DNA from: Mesorhizobium sp. ZC-5
Lineage (GTDB): Bacteria; Pseudomonadota; Alphaproteobacteria; Rhizobiales; Rhizobiaceae
Length of the DNA: 64,000 bases
Direction: 5' to 3'
NCBI RefSeq assembly: GCF_025753855.1
Contig: NZ_JAOWPT010000013.1
Location: forward strand, 112,322-176,321
Shown: positions 27,226 through 35,730 of the stretch, one piece after another
Numbering within the stretch: the stretch's first letter is position 1
Layout of the letters: each line of letters opens with the position of its first letter
Program-made: the position numbers and the translations under genes
Notes under the pieces: generated by a model
What the model saw: the letters and a program-made list of their open reading frames with translations, nothing else
Databases searched by the model: none
Told to the model about the DNA's origin: nothing

Positions 27226-27576
27226 TCAAGCACCGGGAAGGAGAACGGCGGTGGTATCGGAATGATTGAAACGGCGCAGGCCGGTGCGGGTGATGCGCAA
27301 CCGCGTCGAACAATTGGGATCGGGACAGGCGACTTCCGCATCCGTCGTCATCCAGTCGTTCTCGTGGGTGGGACGCTGCTTTGCCGCCAGCAGCGGCAGC
27401 ACCGAAGCCAGCGAGTAGATGGAAAAACCCTGGCCTTCGGGCAGGAAGAGCATCTCGCCGCGCAGTTCGAAATGGTCGCCGGGTTTGGCGCCGCAATAGA
27501 TAGGCCCGCCCTCGGGCGCGGTTACTTCGACCCGCAGATCGTAAAGTTCGAAGGTCTCGTCCTTGCCGTCAGCCAT
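27226..27576 (-). CDS. TIGR04076-family protein
   Basis: A 116-residue soluble protein recognised as TIGR04076-like by IYCGAKPGDHFEL near the N-terminus and a later ACPDPNCSTRLRITR. Three cysteines could bind metal or react. The family has no known activity but often sits beside oxidoreductases and transporters. The ATG at 27576 has its GCAGGAG inside the end of the gntR gene, 3 bp after that stop, so it is coupled to the regulator. Confidence 0.82.
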   Translation of the reverse strand: MADGKDETFELYDLRVEVTAPEGGPIYCGAKPGDHFELRGEMLFLPEGQGFSIYSLASVLPLLAAKQRPTHENDWMTTDAEVACPDPNCSTRLRITRTGLRRFNHSDTTAVLLPGA

Positions 27577-27579
27577 GGT

Positions 27580-28356
27580 CTACTCCTGCCCGTCGCTGTT
27601 GCCGGCGGCGGCAAGGCGGTTGCGGACGAGATCGAAGGAACGGGTGATGTCGTCGGTGAGTGCGCGCTTGGCGCCGTCCTTGTCGCCACGTTCGAGCGCC
27701 TCGATCAGCGCCCAGTGATGATGCACGGCCGGTATGCCGCGGTTCTCGTCATGGATATGGGCCGCGGCCCTGACATAGGGGCCTGACTGCAGCCACAGGC
27801 TCTCGACGATCGGGATGAGCACCGCCGACCGCGCTGCCTGGTAGATGTAGAAATGGAAAGCGTGGTTGAGCTCCGAGGTCGTGCGCGCCTTGTCGGGATC
27901 CTCGCTCTTGAACGCCGCTTCGCAGGCAAGCGTCAGCCGTCGCAATTCCTTGAAATCGTCCTTGTTGAGGTTGGGCAGCGCCAGCGCCACCAGCTGCTCC
28001 TCGATCAGCGGCCGCGCCAGCGCCAGGTCGTCCAGCCGCTCGCGGGTGACCAGCGGGACGCGCACGGAACGGTTGGGCAGCGCTTCGAGCGCCTGCTCCG
28101 AGACGAGCCGCGCAAGCGCCTCGCGCACCGGCATCGTGCTGGTCTGCAGGGTTTCCGCGAGTTCAACGATCCGCAGAACCTGGCCTGCTTCGAACACGCC
28201 GTGGATCAGCGAGCGCCGCAATTCGGCATAAACACGTTCATGCAGGGTTTCGCGCCCGACAGGTGCCAAGGCACTGCGTCGGCCTGGCATGCCTTCGTTC
28301 GACGCGGCGGCGCTGGAGCCGCGCTGGTCGGCCGATTGGAGATTGTTGGCGTTCAA
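27580..28356 (-). CDS. GntR-family regulator (FadR/FCD subfamily)
   Basis: A 258-residue regulator with an N-terminal winged helix (about residues 38-100, including LRIVELAETLQTSTMPVREALARLVSEQALEAL) and a C-terminal helical FCD domain. FCD-type metal-binding residues are suggested by ELNHAFHFYIY and VHHHWALIEAL. It is first in the minus-strand operon and divergent from the livG-like gene. The intergenic palindrome GTTTGATCAAAC is its likely operator. FCD regulators usually bind small organic acids. Confidence 0.92.
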   Translation of the reverse strand: MNANNLQSADQRGSSAAASNEGMPGRRSALAPVGRETLHERVYAELRRSLIHGVFEAGQVLRIVELAETLQTSTMPVREALARLVSEQALEALPNRSVRVPLVTRERLDDLALARPLIEEQLVALALPNLNKDDFKELRRLTLACEAAFKSEDPDKARTTSELNHAFHFYIYQAARSAVLIPIVESLWLQSGPYVRAAAHIHDENRGIPAVHHHWALIEALERGDKDGAKRALTDDITRSFDLVRNRLAAAGNSDGQE

Positions 28357-28421
28357 CGTGCAGTCCTTCGATCGCAGCCGACCCTGTTTTTCTACTTGCC
28401 ATGCGCGGAAGTGTCAATGTA

Positions 28422-28454
28422 GTTTGATCAAACATCAATGATCACAAATGATCT
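28422..28454. promoter_or_regulatory. Candidate GntR operator between divergent operons
   Basis: A perfect 12-bp palindrome GTTTGATCAAAC spans 28422-28433. It is followed by two ATGATC repeats at 28439-28454 (ATGATCACAAATGATC). All lie between gntR (start 28356) and the livG-like gene (start 28467), the expected place for one operator set controlling both operons. Binding by this GntR protein is inferred. Confidence 0.55.
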
Positions 28455-28466
28455 TGTCGGTTTCCA

Positions 28467-29270
28467 ATGCAGGCTGGCTTCGCGACCAACGATTTAGTCA
28501 ACGGCAGTGCGCCCCTGATCCAGGTAAGCGGCCTAGTGAAGCATTTTGGCGGTCTGCGCGCCGTCGACGGCATGTCAATGGCACTGCGCCGCGGCGAGAT
28601 GGTCGGACTGATCGGACCGAACGGTGCCGGCAAGACGACGCTGTTCAACCTGATCGCCGGCGCCCTGAAGCCTACCTCTGGCGAGATCAGGATTGCTGAC
28701 ATTGAAATATCGGATGAAGGGCCGGAAAAGCGCATCGGGCGTGGCGTCGGTCGGACGTTCCAGATTCCTCGTCCCTTCCCAGAGATGACGGTCCTAGAAA
28801 ATGTGCTGACCGGCGCGCAGAACCAGTCGGGCGAACGTTTCTGGATGAATTTTGTCGGCACCGGCCGGGTTGCTGCCGAGGAACGTGCGGCGCTCGAAAA
28901 GGCGCGCGCGCTGCTCGATTTCGTGCTTCTGGCAAAGCTGCAGAATGAACCTGCGCGGGTGTTGTCTGGCGGCCAGCGCAAGCTTCTCGAACTGGCACGG
29001 ATCCTGATGGCAGATCCCGAGGTCGTCCTGCTCGACGAGCCCGCGGCCGGGGTCAACCCGACCTTGCTAGAATTCATCATCGACCGCGTCCGCACGCTGA
29101 ATGGACAGGGCAAGACTATCCTGCTGATCGAGCACAACATGGAGATGGTGGCGCGGCTTTGCGGCCGGGTGGTCGTCATGGCCGCCGGCAAGCTGCTGAC
29201 CGAAGGAACGCCCGCCGAGGTTTCCCGCCATCCCGCTGTCGTCAGCGCCTATCTGGGAGGCGTAGCGTGA
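28467..29270 (+). CDS. Branched-chain amino acid-type ABC ATPase (LivG-like)
   Basis: A 267-residue ATPase with Walker A GPNGAGKTT, the LivG-type insertion with RTFQIPRPFPEMTVLENVL, signature LSGGQRKLLELA, Walker B VVLLDEPAAGVNP and switch LLIEHNM. It powers a HAAT-class importer with the LivF-, LivH- and LivM-like products that follow. Its stop overlaps the livF-like GTG start (GTGA). Confidence 0.93.
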   Translation: MQAGFATNDLVNGSAPLIQVSGLVKHFGGLRAVDGMSMALRRGEMVGLIGPNGAGKTTLFNLIAGALKPTSGEIRIADIEISDEGPEKRIGRGVGRTFQIPRPFPEMTVLENVLTGAQNQSGERFWMNFVGTGRVAAEERAALEKARALLDFVLLAKLQNEPARVLSGGQRKLLELARILMADPEVVLLDEPAAGVNPTLLEFIIDRVRTLNGQGKTILLIEHNMEMVARLCGRVVVMAAGKLLTEGTPAEVSRHPAVVSAYLGGVA

Positions 29271-30025
29271 CTGCGGCCGGATCGAACTCTCCGGTGTTGT
29301 CCACGCAAGCGCTCGTTGCCGGCTACGAACGCGATCTGCCGATCGTGCGCGGCGTCGATTTTTCGGTGCAAACCGGCGATTTCGTCGTGTTGCTCGGTCC
29401 CAACGGCGCCGGCAAGTCGACCCTCGTCAAGACGATCGCCGGGCTGGTTCCCGTCCATTCGGGAACGGTTCTGCTTGGCGGCGCCGATATCACCGCCATG
29501 CCGAGCCACGAGAAGATCCGGCATGGGTTGGCATTCGTGCCGCAGACCGAGAATATCTTCGCCACGCTCACCATCCATGAAAATCTTCAGATCGCCGCCA
29601 ACGTCCTGCCGAAGGAGAGGCGAAACGACAGAATTGGGGCACTTTACGCGATGTTTCCCGATCTTGGTTCGCGACCCTCGCATCGCGCCGGCCAGCTCTC
29701 GGGCGGCCAGCGCCAGATGCTGGCCGTGGCGCGAGCGCTGGTGGTCGAGCCGTCTGTCCTGATCCTCGACGAACCATCGGCCGGCCTGTCACCGAAAATC
29801 GTATCGGAGGTTTTCGACCGCATTGCCGCCATCAACGATGCCGGCGTGACAACCGTGCTCGTCGAGCAGAACGTCAAGGCCGCACTCGCCATCGCAGACC
29901 GGGCGGTTATTCTCGTCGAAGGCCTGGTCGCGCATGAGGGCGTGGCGTCGCAGCTCGCCGACGATCCCATCGTCGCCGAGCTCTATCTCGGCGTGCGCCA
30001 CACCAAAAATCCGGTGTCGTCATGA
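29267..30025 (+). CDS. Branched-chain amino acid-type ABC ATPase (LivF-like)
   Basis: A 252-residue second ATPase of the pair, with Walker A GPNGAGKST, signature LSGGQRQMLAVA and Walker B VLILDEPSAGLSP. The GTG at 29267 overlaps the previous stop and has GGGAGG upstream, so it is preferred over the longer open frame that begins inside the livG-like gene. It overlaps the livH-like gene by 4 bp. Confidence 0.93.
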   Translation: MTAAGSNSPVLSTQALVAGYERDLPIVRGVDFSVQTGDFVVLLGPNGAGKSTLVKTIAGLVPVHSGTVLLGGADITAMPSHEKIRHGLAFVPQTENIFATLTIHENLQIAANVLPKERRNDRIGALYAMFPDLGSRPSHRAGQLSGGQRQMLAVARALVVEPSVLILDEPSAGLSPKIVSEVFDRIAAINDAGVTTVLVEQNVKAALAIADRAVILVEGLVAHEGVASQLADDPIVAELYLGVRHTKNPVSS

Positions 30026-30933
30026 ACCCGCAAGCGCTGATGGACGGCCTCATCACTGGCTCGATGATTGGGCTTGGCGCGATTGGCGTCACCCTCACCT
30101 ATTCCATCCTGCGCTTTGCCAATTTCGCGCATGGCGAGTTTGTCGCCTGGGGCGCCTATCTGGCTCTCGTCGTGAGCGGAGCGCTCGGCTATCTCTCGGG
30201 CTCCCTGCTCACTCCTATCGGGCCGTTTTCGTTTGGCTGGTCGCTGCCGATGGCAGCTGTGATCGCCGCCGCGCTAACCGCAGGCTTGGCGCTGCTTGTC
30301 GATGCCGTGCTTTTCGGCCCGCTGCGCGAGCGACGAAGCGCGGTGATCATTCTGGTGATGGCGAGTTTTGGCGCCGCGCTTACCTTGCGCAACCTTCTCG
30401 AATTCATCTTCACCTCGCAGCCGGCCTATTACACGAAAGCGCTGCAGATCGCGTTTCCGCTCGGTGGTGGCTTGCGTGCAACGCCGGACCAGTTGCTGAC
30501 CCTCGGCGTCGCGGCGGTGCTGGTGGCGTCCGTCCATATTCTGCTCACGCGCACTGCAATCGGCCGCTCGATGCGCGCCGTCAGCGAAAACCAGCAGCTT
30601 TCCGGCGTCGTCGGCATCGATGTGCGCAAGGTGATCCGCATGGTGTGGATGCTAGGCGCGGGGCTTGCCTGCATCGCCGGCGTGATGGCCGGATTGCTGG
30701 TGCAGATACGCCCGCAGATGGGCCTCGACCTGTTGCTGCCGCTGTTTGCCGCCGCGATCCTCGGAGGCATCGGCAGCGTGCCCGGCGCCATGCTTGCCGG
30801 ACTGATCGTTGGCCTCGCCGAGGCACTGGCCGTGCAACTGATCGGCGCGGAATGGCGCTCGGCGATTGCCTTCGTTATTCTCGTGATGATCCTGCTCTTG
30901 AGGCCCCAGGGCCTGTTCGGGAGGCCCGAATGA
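30022..30933 (+). CDS. Branched-chain amino acid-type ABC permease (LivH-like)
   Basis: A 303-residue permease with about eight hydrophobic helices. It has LivH features: GSMIGLGAIGVTLTYSILRF near the start, NFAHGEFVAWGAY, and the ATPase-docking MRAVSENQQLSGVVGID. It starts in a 4-bp overlap with the LivF-like gene and ends in a 4-bp overlap with the LivM-like gene. Confidence 0.93.
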   Translation: MNPQALMDGLITGSMIGLGAIGVTLTYSILRFANFAHGEFVAWGAYLALVVSGALGYLSGSLLTPIGPFSFGWSLPMAAVIAAALTAGLALLVDAVLFGPLRERRSAVIILVMASFGAALTLRNLLEFIFTSQPAYYTKALQIAFPLGGGLRATPDQLLTLGVAAVLVASVHILLTRTAIGRSMRAVSENQQLSGVVGIDVRKVIRMVWMLGAGLACIAGVMAGLLVQIRPQMGLDLLLPLFAAAILGGIGSVPGAMLAGLIVGLAEALAVQLIGAEWRSAIAFVILVMILLLRPQGLFGRPE

Positions 30934-31940
30934 TCCTCGACCTGATGGCCTATGGCGCATTCTTCCTCACGATGGCGCTGACCTACGCCATCATCTGCCT
31001 CGGCCTCAACGTCCAGTGGGGACAGACTGGCCTCTTCAACGTGGGTATCGCCGGCTTCGTTGCGATCGGCGCCTATGTCTCGGCACTTCTCACCACGCCC
31101 GATGCCCCTGGCCGCTTCGGTGGCTTCGACATGCCGATCGCCATCGGCTGGCTGGGCGGCGCGCTGGCGACGGGTTTCGCGACCTTCCTGGTCGGGGCGC
31201 TGACGATCAGGCTGCGCGCCGACTATCTGGCTATCGCGACCTTCGGCGTTGCCGTCGCGGTGCAACTGTGCGTGCTCAATCTGGAGCCGGTGACCGGCGG
31301 TCCGTTCGGCATCAGCTTCATTCCACGGCCGTTCGCGAGTGTTGCCGGAAACCCTTCGCTTTTCAGCGCCCTCAATCTGGCGGTGCTCGCCGCAATCGTC
31401 ATCTTGCTCTATCTCGCACTGGAGCGTCTGGCGCGCAGCCCGTGGGGCAGAGTGCTCCGCGCCATCCGCGAGGACGAGACGGCGGCCCTTGCGCTCGGCA
31501 AGAATGCCGTCCGCTTGCGGCTCCAGGCCTTTGCGATAGGTGGTGCCATCATGGGGCTCGCCGGTGCGACGCAGGCGCATTTCATCGGCTTCATCGCCCC
31601 GGACAACTACATGCCGACGCTGACATTCCAAGTCTGGGCGATGTTGATCGTCGGCGGGTCCGGCAACAACCGCGGAGCCATATTGGGCGCAGTCGTCGTA
31701 TGGGGCATCTGGGCCGTTTCGGCCAGCGCGGTCTCCACGGTCTTTCCAACAGAACAGCAGGCCCGCGCCGCGTCGCTGCAGATCGTCATGATTGGGGCAG
31801 CACTTTGCGCCATCCTGCTTTTGCGCCCGCGCGGCATTCTGGGTGAGGTTCGGATGTTCCACCGCGTCGGACCTGCCACAGGCAACGACCAGCCTCCCGA
31901 TCCTCCCGTAAACGAGCCGTTGCATGCCGAAAAACCCTGA
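30930..31940 (+). CDS. Branched-chain amino acid-type ABC permease (LivM-like)
   Basis: A 336-residue permease with about nine hydrophobic helices. LivM features include LGLNVQWGQTGLFNVGIAGF, the docking loop VLRAIREDETAALALGKN and a C-terminal LLRPRGILGE. The start at 30930 overlaps the LivH-like stop. Its last 17 bp overlap the start of the AKR-Rid fusion gene, in another frame. Confidence 0.93.
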   Translation: MILDLMAYGAFFLTMALTYAIICLGLNVQWGQTGLFNVGIAGFVAIGAYVSALLTTPDAPGRFGGFDMPIAIGWLGGALATGFATFLVGALTIRLRADYLAIATFGVAVAVQLCVLNLEPVTGGPFGISFIPRPFASVAGNPSLFSALNLAVLAAIVILLYLALERLARSPWGRVLRAIREDETAALALGKNAVRLRLQAFAIGGAIMGLAGATQAHFIGFIAPDNYMPTLTFQVWAMLIVGGSGNNRGAILGAVVVWGIWAVSASAVSTVFPTEQQARAASLQIVMIGAALCAILLLRPRGILGEVRMFHRVGPATGNDQPPDPPVNEPLHAEKP

Positions 31941-33396
31941 TCGCTTCCAACTGGCGGAAGGCTTGAACGCGAGCCGTCTGATCTGCGGCCTTTGGCAGGT
32001 TGCCGATCTCGAACGAGGCGACACGCCGCTCGACTCCGAGCGCGCGGCCGATGCACTTCAAGCCTATGTCGACGCCGGCTTCGACACCTTCGACATGGCC
32101 GATCACTACGGCAGCGCGGAGCTGATCACCGGCCGCCTGCTGACGCGTTACCCGCGTGATGGCCGGCGACCGCTGGCCTTCACCAAATGGTGCCCGGAAC
32201 CCGGCCCGATGACCGTCGACGTGGTGCGCCGCGGCGTCCAGGAGCGACTTGACCGGCTCGGCGTCGAGAAAGTCGACCTCCTCCAATTCCACTGGTGGAC
32301 GTTCGATCACCCGGCCTGGCTCGACGCTTTGCACGAGATGAACCGGCTGCGCGAGGAGGGGCTGATCGGTGCGCTGGGCGTCACCAATTTCGACGCCGCG
32401 CATCTCGCGCTGGCGCTTGCTGACGGCATTCCCCTTGCCAGCAACCAGATATCGTTTTCGCTGCTCGACCGGCGAGCCGCTGGACCGCTTTCCGAAGTGT
32501 GCGCCAGATCGGGTGTGAAGTTGCTGGCCTATGGCACGCTTTGCGGCGGCTTTCTTTCCGACAAATGGCTAGGCAAGCCGGCACCCACATCGATAGCCGA
32601 CTGGAGCCGCTCCAAATACAAACGTTTCATCGACGCGGCCGGGGGCTGGACGGCGTTCCAGGCGATCCTGTCGGCGGCCGGCGAGATCGCCCGCAAGCAT
32701 TCCGTCTCGATATCGAATGTCGCGACAGCTTGGGTTCTCGGCCATCCGGCGGTTGGCGCCGCGATCATCGGCGCGCGGGTCACCGAGAGCGAGCATCGCG
32801 CCGACAATCGCAAGCTGCTCGACCTGCAACTCGACGCCGAGGACAAAGCGCGGCTGGAGGCCGCCTTTGCCGAAAGCCTGCCGATCCCTGGCGACTGTGG
32901 TGATGAATACCGGCGGCCGCCCTATCTCACCGCATCGGGCGATCTCAGCCACCACCTCGATGCAATACCCTCCGTGTTCAAGGCTGAACCTGCCCCGGGC
33001 AAGCTCGGCCGCTTGCGCGCATCGTCGGGCAGCGTCTGGGAGCCAATCGCCGGGTATAGCCGCGCCGTGAGGGTGGGTGACAGCATCTGCGTCTCCGGCA
33101 CCACCGCGACGCACGGGGCAGACCGCTGCGTGGCACCTGGCGACGCCGGTGCGCAGACCACCTACATCCTCGACAAGATTTCAGCCTCGATCGCATCGCT
33201 GGGTGGCAAGATGGACGACGTCATTCGCACCCGCATCTACGTTCGCGACGCCACCAAGTGGGAGCCGGTATCGCGGGCGCATGGCCGGGTCTTCGGTGAA
33301 ATATTGCCCGCCAACACGCTGGTCGAAGTCGGCAACCTCATTGGCGATTATGAGGTCGAGATCGAAGCCGATGCCGTCGTTCTGTCCGGTGATTAG
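31924..33396 (+). CDS. Fusion of aldo/keto reductase with a Rid/YjgF-like domain
   Basis: A 490-residue two-domain protein. Residues 1 to about 330 are an aldo/keto reductase with the tetrad context FDMADHYG (Asp, Tyr), LAFTKWCPE (Lys) and LLQFHWWTF (His). Residues from about 360 to 490 form a Rid (YjgF/YER057c/UK114) domain with RAVRVGDSICVSGTTA, DVIRTRIYVRD and VEVGNLIGDYEVEIEADAV. In RidA a catalytic arginine sits in P-A-R-S-x-V-E-V; here the stretch is PANTLVEV, so that arginine is absent and imine deamination as in RidA is doubtful. The gene is last in the livGFHM operon. Confidence 0.88.
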   Translation: MPKNPDRFQLAEGLNASRLICGLWQVADLERGDTPLDSERAADALQAYVDAGFDTFDMADHYGSAELITGRLLTRYPRDGRRPLAFTKWCPEPGPMTVDVVRRGVQERLDRLGVEKVDLLQFHWWTFDHPAWLDALHEMNRLREEGLIGALGVTNFDAAHLALALADGIPLASNQISFSLLDRRAAGPLSEVCARSGVKLLAYGTLCGGFLSDKWLGKPAPTSIADWSRSKYKRFIDAAGGWTAFQAILSAAGEIARKHSVSISNVATAWVLGHPAVGAAIIGARVTESEHRADNRKLLDLQLDAEDKARLEAAFAESLPIPGDCGDEYRRPPYLTASGDLSHHLDAIPSVFKAEPAPGKLGRLRASSGSVWEPIAGYSRAVRVGDSICVSGTTATHGADRCVAPGDAGAQTTYILDKISASIASLGGKMDDVIRTRIYVRDATKWEPVSRAHGRVFGEILPANTLVEVGNLIGDYEVEIEADAVVLSGD

Positions 33397-33722
33397 ATGT
33401 TCTCGGTGTGCGCGGTTATTTCGCCGTGGTCCTGCTCAGTGCGATAGACCGCCGACGCCCCGCCGGGTGTGCCCCAGCCGGTGACGTCCGGACCGAAGAA
33501 CTCTTCGTTGATCTCCCGGAACCGCTGTTCGTGCTTCGGAAGCTCGTCCTCGGACCAGATTGCATCGACCGGGCAGACCGACAGGCACAGGCCGCAGCTG
33601 ATGCATTCCTGAGGCTGGATATACATCATCCGCCCGCCTTCATAGATGCATTCCACCGGGCAGACGTCCTGGCAGGCGCCGTCCTTCACGTCGATGCAGG
33701 TTGAGGCGATGACGTAGACCAT
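33393..33722 (-). CDS. fdxA: 7Fe ferredoxin (FdxA-like)
   Basis: A 109-residue ferredoxin with an N-terminal C-x7-C-x3-CP pattern (CIDVKDGACQDVCPVECI) for a 3Fe-4S cluster and C-x2-C-x2-C-x3-CP (CISCGLCLSVCP) for a 4Fe-4S cluster, with the usual C-terminal extension. It is the last gene of the minus-strand operon and is the likely electron carrier for the FAD oxidoreductase upstream. It overlaps the 3' end of the AKR-Rid gene by 4 bp, convergently. Confidence 0.93.
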   Translation of the reverse strand: MVYVIASTCIDVKDGACQDVCPVECIYEGGRMMYIQPQECISCGLCLSVCPVDAIWSEDELPKHEQRFREINEEFFGPDVTGWGTPGGASAVYRTEQDHGEITAHTENI

Positions 33723-33728
33723 ATTGTG

Positions 33729-34508
33729 CTAGCGTCCCGTCCAATTCGGTGTCCGTTTCTCCTGAAAGGCCTTCACCCCTTCGTTCTGATCCTCCGACTG
33801 CAGCGCCTCGACCAGTTGCGGCAGGCGCAGCATCTGTGCCTCCCTCGGGCTCATGCCCTCGCCGGCGCGCACCATCGCCTTGATAGCGCGAACGGAAAGC
33901 GGCGCGCAGGCGAGGATGCTTTCCACCCAGCGCTCCACCGCCGCGTCCAGCGCATCGGGTGCAACCACCTCGTTGACGAGGCCAAGCGCGTGCGCTTCCG
34001 CCGCCGGAATCCGCCGGCCGGAAAGCAGCAGGCCCATGGCGTGAACGTGCGGGATACGCCGGGTGAGCAGGGCAATGCCACCGTCGAGCGCCAGCCGGCC
34101 GACGCGCGGCTCGGGCAGGCCAAAGGTCGCCTTCTCGGATGCCACGACGATGTCGCAGCCAAGCACCATCTCCATCCCGCCGCCCAGCGCATGGCCGTTG
34201 ACGCGGGCGATCACCGGCACGTCGAGCGTGTCGCGCAACGCAATGCCGCCGAAGCCGCCAGGCCGGGACGCCGCCCAGTATTCCAGGCCGGAAAGGCCTG
34301 AGTCACCGCCCTTCATGTCGGCACCCGTGCAGAAGGCGCGGTCGCCGGCGCCGGTCAGCACGACGACGCGAACGTCGCGGTCCTTTTCGATTGCTTCCCA
34401 GATGCCGATCAGCTCGGTCTCGGTGGCAAGGTCGACCGCGTTCATGCGGTCCGGACGATCGATGGTGATGCGGGCAACGTGGTTCTCGACGGCAAATGCG
34501 ACACTCAT
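33729..34508 (-). CDS. Enoyl-CoA hydratase/isomerase family protein
   Basis: A 259-residue crotonase-family enzyme. The oxyanion-hole segments AFCTGADMKGG and VNGHALGGGMEMVLGCD are present, with the catalytic region ATFGLPEPRVGRLALDGG, where the second catalytic acid seems to be Asp rather than Glu. It hydrates or isomerises an enoyl-CoA in the cytoplasm. Its start overlaps the CoA-transferase stop by 4 bp. Confidence 0.92.
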   Translation of the reverse strand: MSVAFAVENHVARITIDRPDRMNAVDLATETELIGIWEAIEKDRDVRVVVLTGAGDRAFCTGADMKGGDSGLSGLEYWAASRPGGFGGIALRDTLDVPVIARVNGHALGGGMEMVLGCDIVVASEKATFGLPEPRVGRLALDGGIALLTRRIPHVHAMGLLLSGRRIPAAEAHALGLVNEVVAPDALDAAVERWVESILACAPLSVRAIKAMVRAGEGMSPREAQMLRLPQLVEALQSEDQNEGVKAFQEKRTPNWTGR

Positions 34509-35716
34509 GCGGCTTCACCACGGCGCTCGCCCGAAAGAATGCCGGAGGCGATAAGTGTGTCGATCCGGTCCGGCGAGTAGCCGGCTTCGGCGAGAACGGC
34601 AGCCCCGTCGGCGCCGAGGCCGGGCGGCGCATGGCGGACTCGGAACGCGCTGTTGTCCATGGTCAGCGGCGAACCGAGAAGCTGCATCGACGTGCGTCCC
34701 GCGACGTCGATGACGCTGCCGTTGGCTTGCGTCTGGCCGTGGTCGAGCGCCTGAGGCAGGGTCAGCACCGGGGCGCAGAGCAGATCCTGCTCTTCCAGCT
34801 TGCCAAGCCAGTGCTCCGTGCTGGCGGATGCGAAACGCTCGCGGAACATCACATGCAGCTCCGCCTTGTTTTCCATCTGCCGGTCGAAGGTCGAAAAACG
34901 CTCTTCCAGCGAGAGGTCGGCAAGGCCGAGTGCCGCCGAAATGTCACGCAGCGGATTGGTCTTGAAGGCGCCGACCAGCACGACGGCGCCGTCGGTCGTC
35001 TCGAACACGCCGGTCAGCGGGAAGGCCGCCCAGTTCAGGTCCTTCTTCCGCTGCAGCCACATGGCGGCTTCCTGCATCTGCATGGCCAGCATGGATTCGA
35101 ACAGAGAGACGGATACCGACTGTCCTCGCCCGGTCTTTTCCCGCTGCAGCAGCGCCAGCAGAACCGCCTGGACCAGGTGCATGCCCGCGGAATAGTCGGC
35201 CAGCGCGGTTGGATAGATGGTCATCGGCGTCGCCTCGTCGGCCCGGCGTGCCATGACGCCCGAGAGCGCTTGGGCAAGGATGTCCTGGCCGCCCTTGTGC
35301 GACAGCGGGCCGGAAGGTCCGAAGCCGGAGCCGAAGGCGCAGATGATCCGCGGGTTGATCTGGGACAGCTTCTCGTAGCCGAAACCCATCCGCTCCATCA
35401 CTCCAGCGCGGAAGTTGTTGACCACCACGTCGGCATTGCGGACCAGATCGTAGATCACCTCCTTGGCCTCGTCCTTGCGCAGGTCGAGCGCGACGGAGCG
35501 CTTGTTGCGGTTGAGGCTGCGGAATACCGGATTGTCCTGGCCGTCAGGATCGTTGGCGATCGACGAGCGGGACAGGTCGCCGGCGCCCGGTCGCTCGATC
35601 TTGATGACATCGGCGCCATAGTCGGCCAGCACCTGCGTGCAGCATGGGCCGAGCATCACCTGCGTGAAGTCGAGGACCCTGACCCCTGAGAGAGGCTGTG
35701 TTTCGGTTGCCGTCAT
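34505..35716 (-). CDS. CaiB/BaiF (class III) CoA-transferase
   Basis: A 403-residue class III CoA-transferase with the N-terminal LSGVRVLDFTQVMLGPCCTQ, the CoA-binding VIKIERPGAGD, NRNKRSVALDLRKDEA and the active-site region ALADYSAGMH containing the conserved Asp. It moves CoA between carboxylates, usually from succinyl-CoA or an enoyl-CoA product to a new acid. The start at 35716 follows CAGGAGA at 8 nt. It is 14 bp after the FAD oxidoreductase gene. Confidence 0.93.
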   Translation of the reverse strand: MTATETQPLSGVRVLDFTQVMLGPCCTQVLADYGADVIKIERPGAGDLSRSSIANDPDGQDNPVFRSLNRNKRSVALDLRKDEAKEVIYDLVRNADVVVNNFRAGVMERMGFGYEKLSQINPRIICAFGSGFGPSGPLSHKGGQDILAQALSGVMARRADEATPMTIYPTALADYSAGMHLVQAVLLALLQREKTGRGQSVSVSLFESMLAMQMQEAAMWLQRKKDLNWAAFPLTGVFETTDGAVVLVGAFKTNPLRDISAALGLADLSLEERFSTFDRQMENKAELHVMFRERFASASTEHWLGKLEEQDLLCAPVLTLPQALDHGQTQANGSVIDVAGRTSMQLLGSPLTMDNSAFRVRHAPPGLGADGAAVLAEAGYSPDRIDTLIASGILSGERRGEAA

Positions 35717-35730
35717 GAGGTAGTCTCCTG

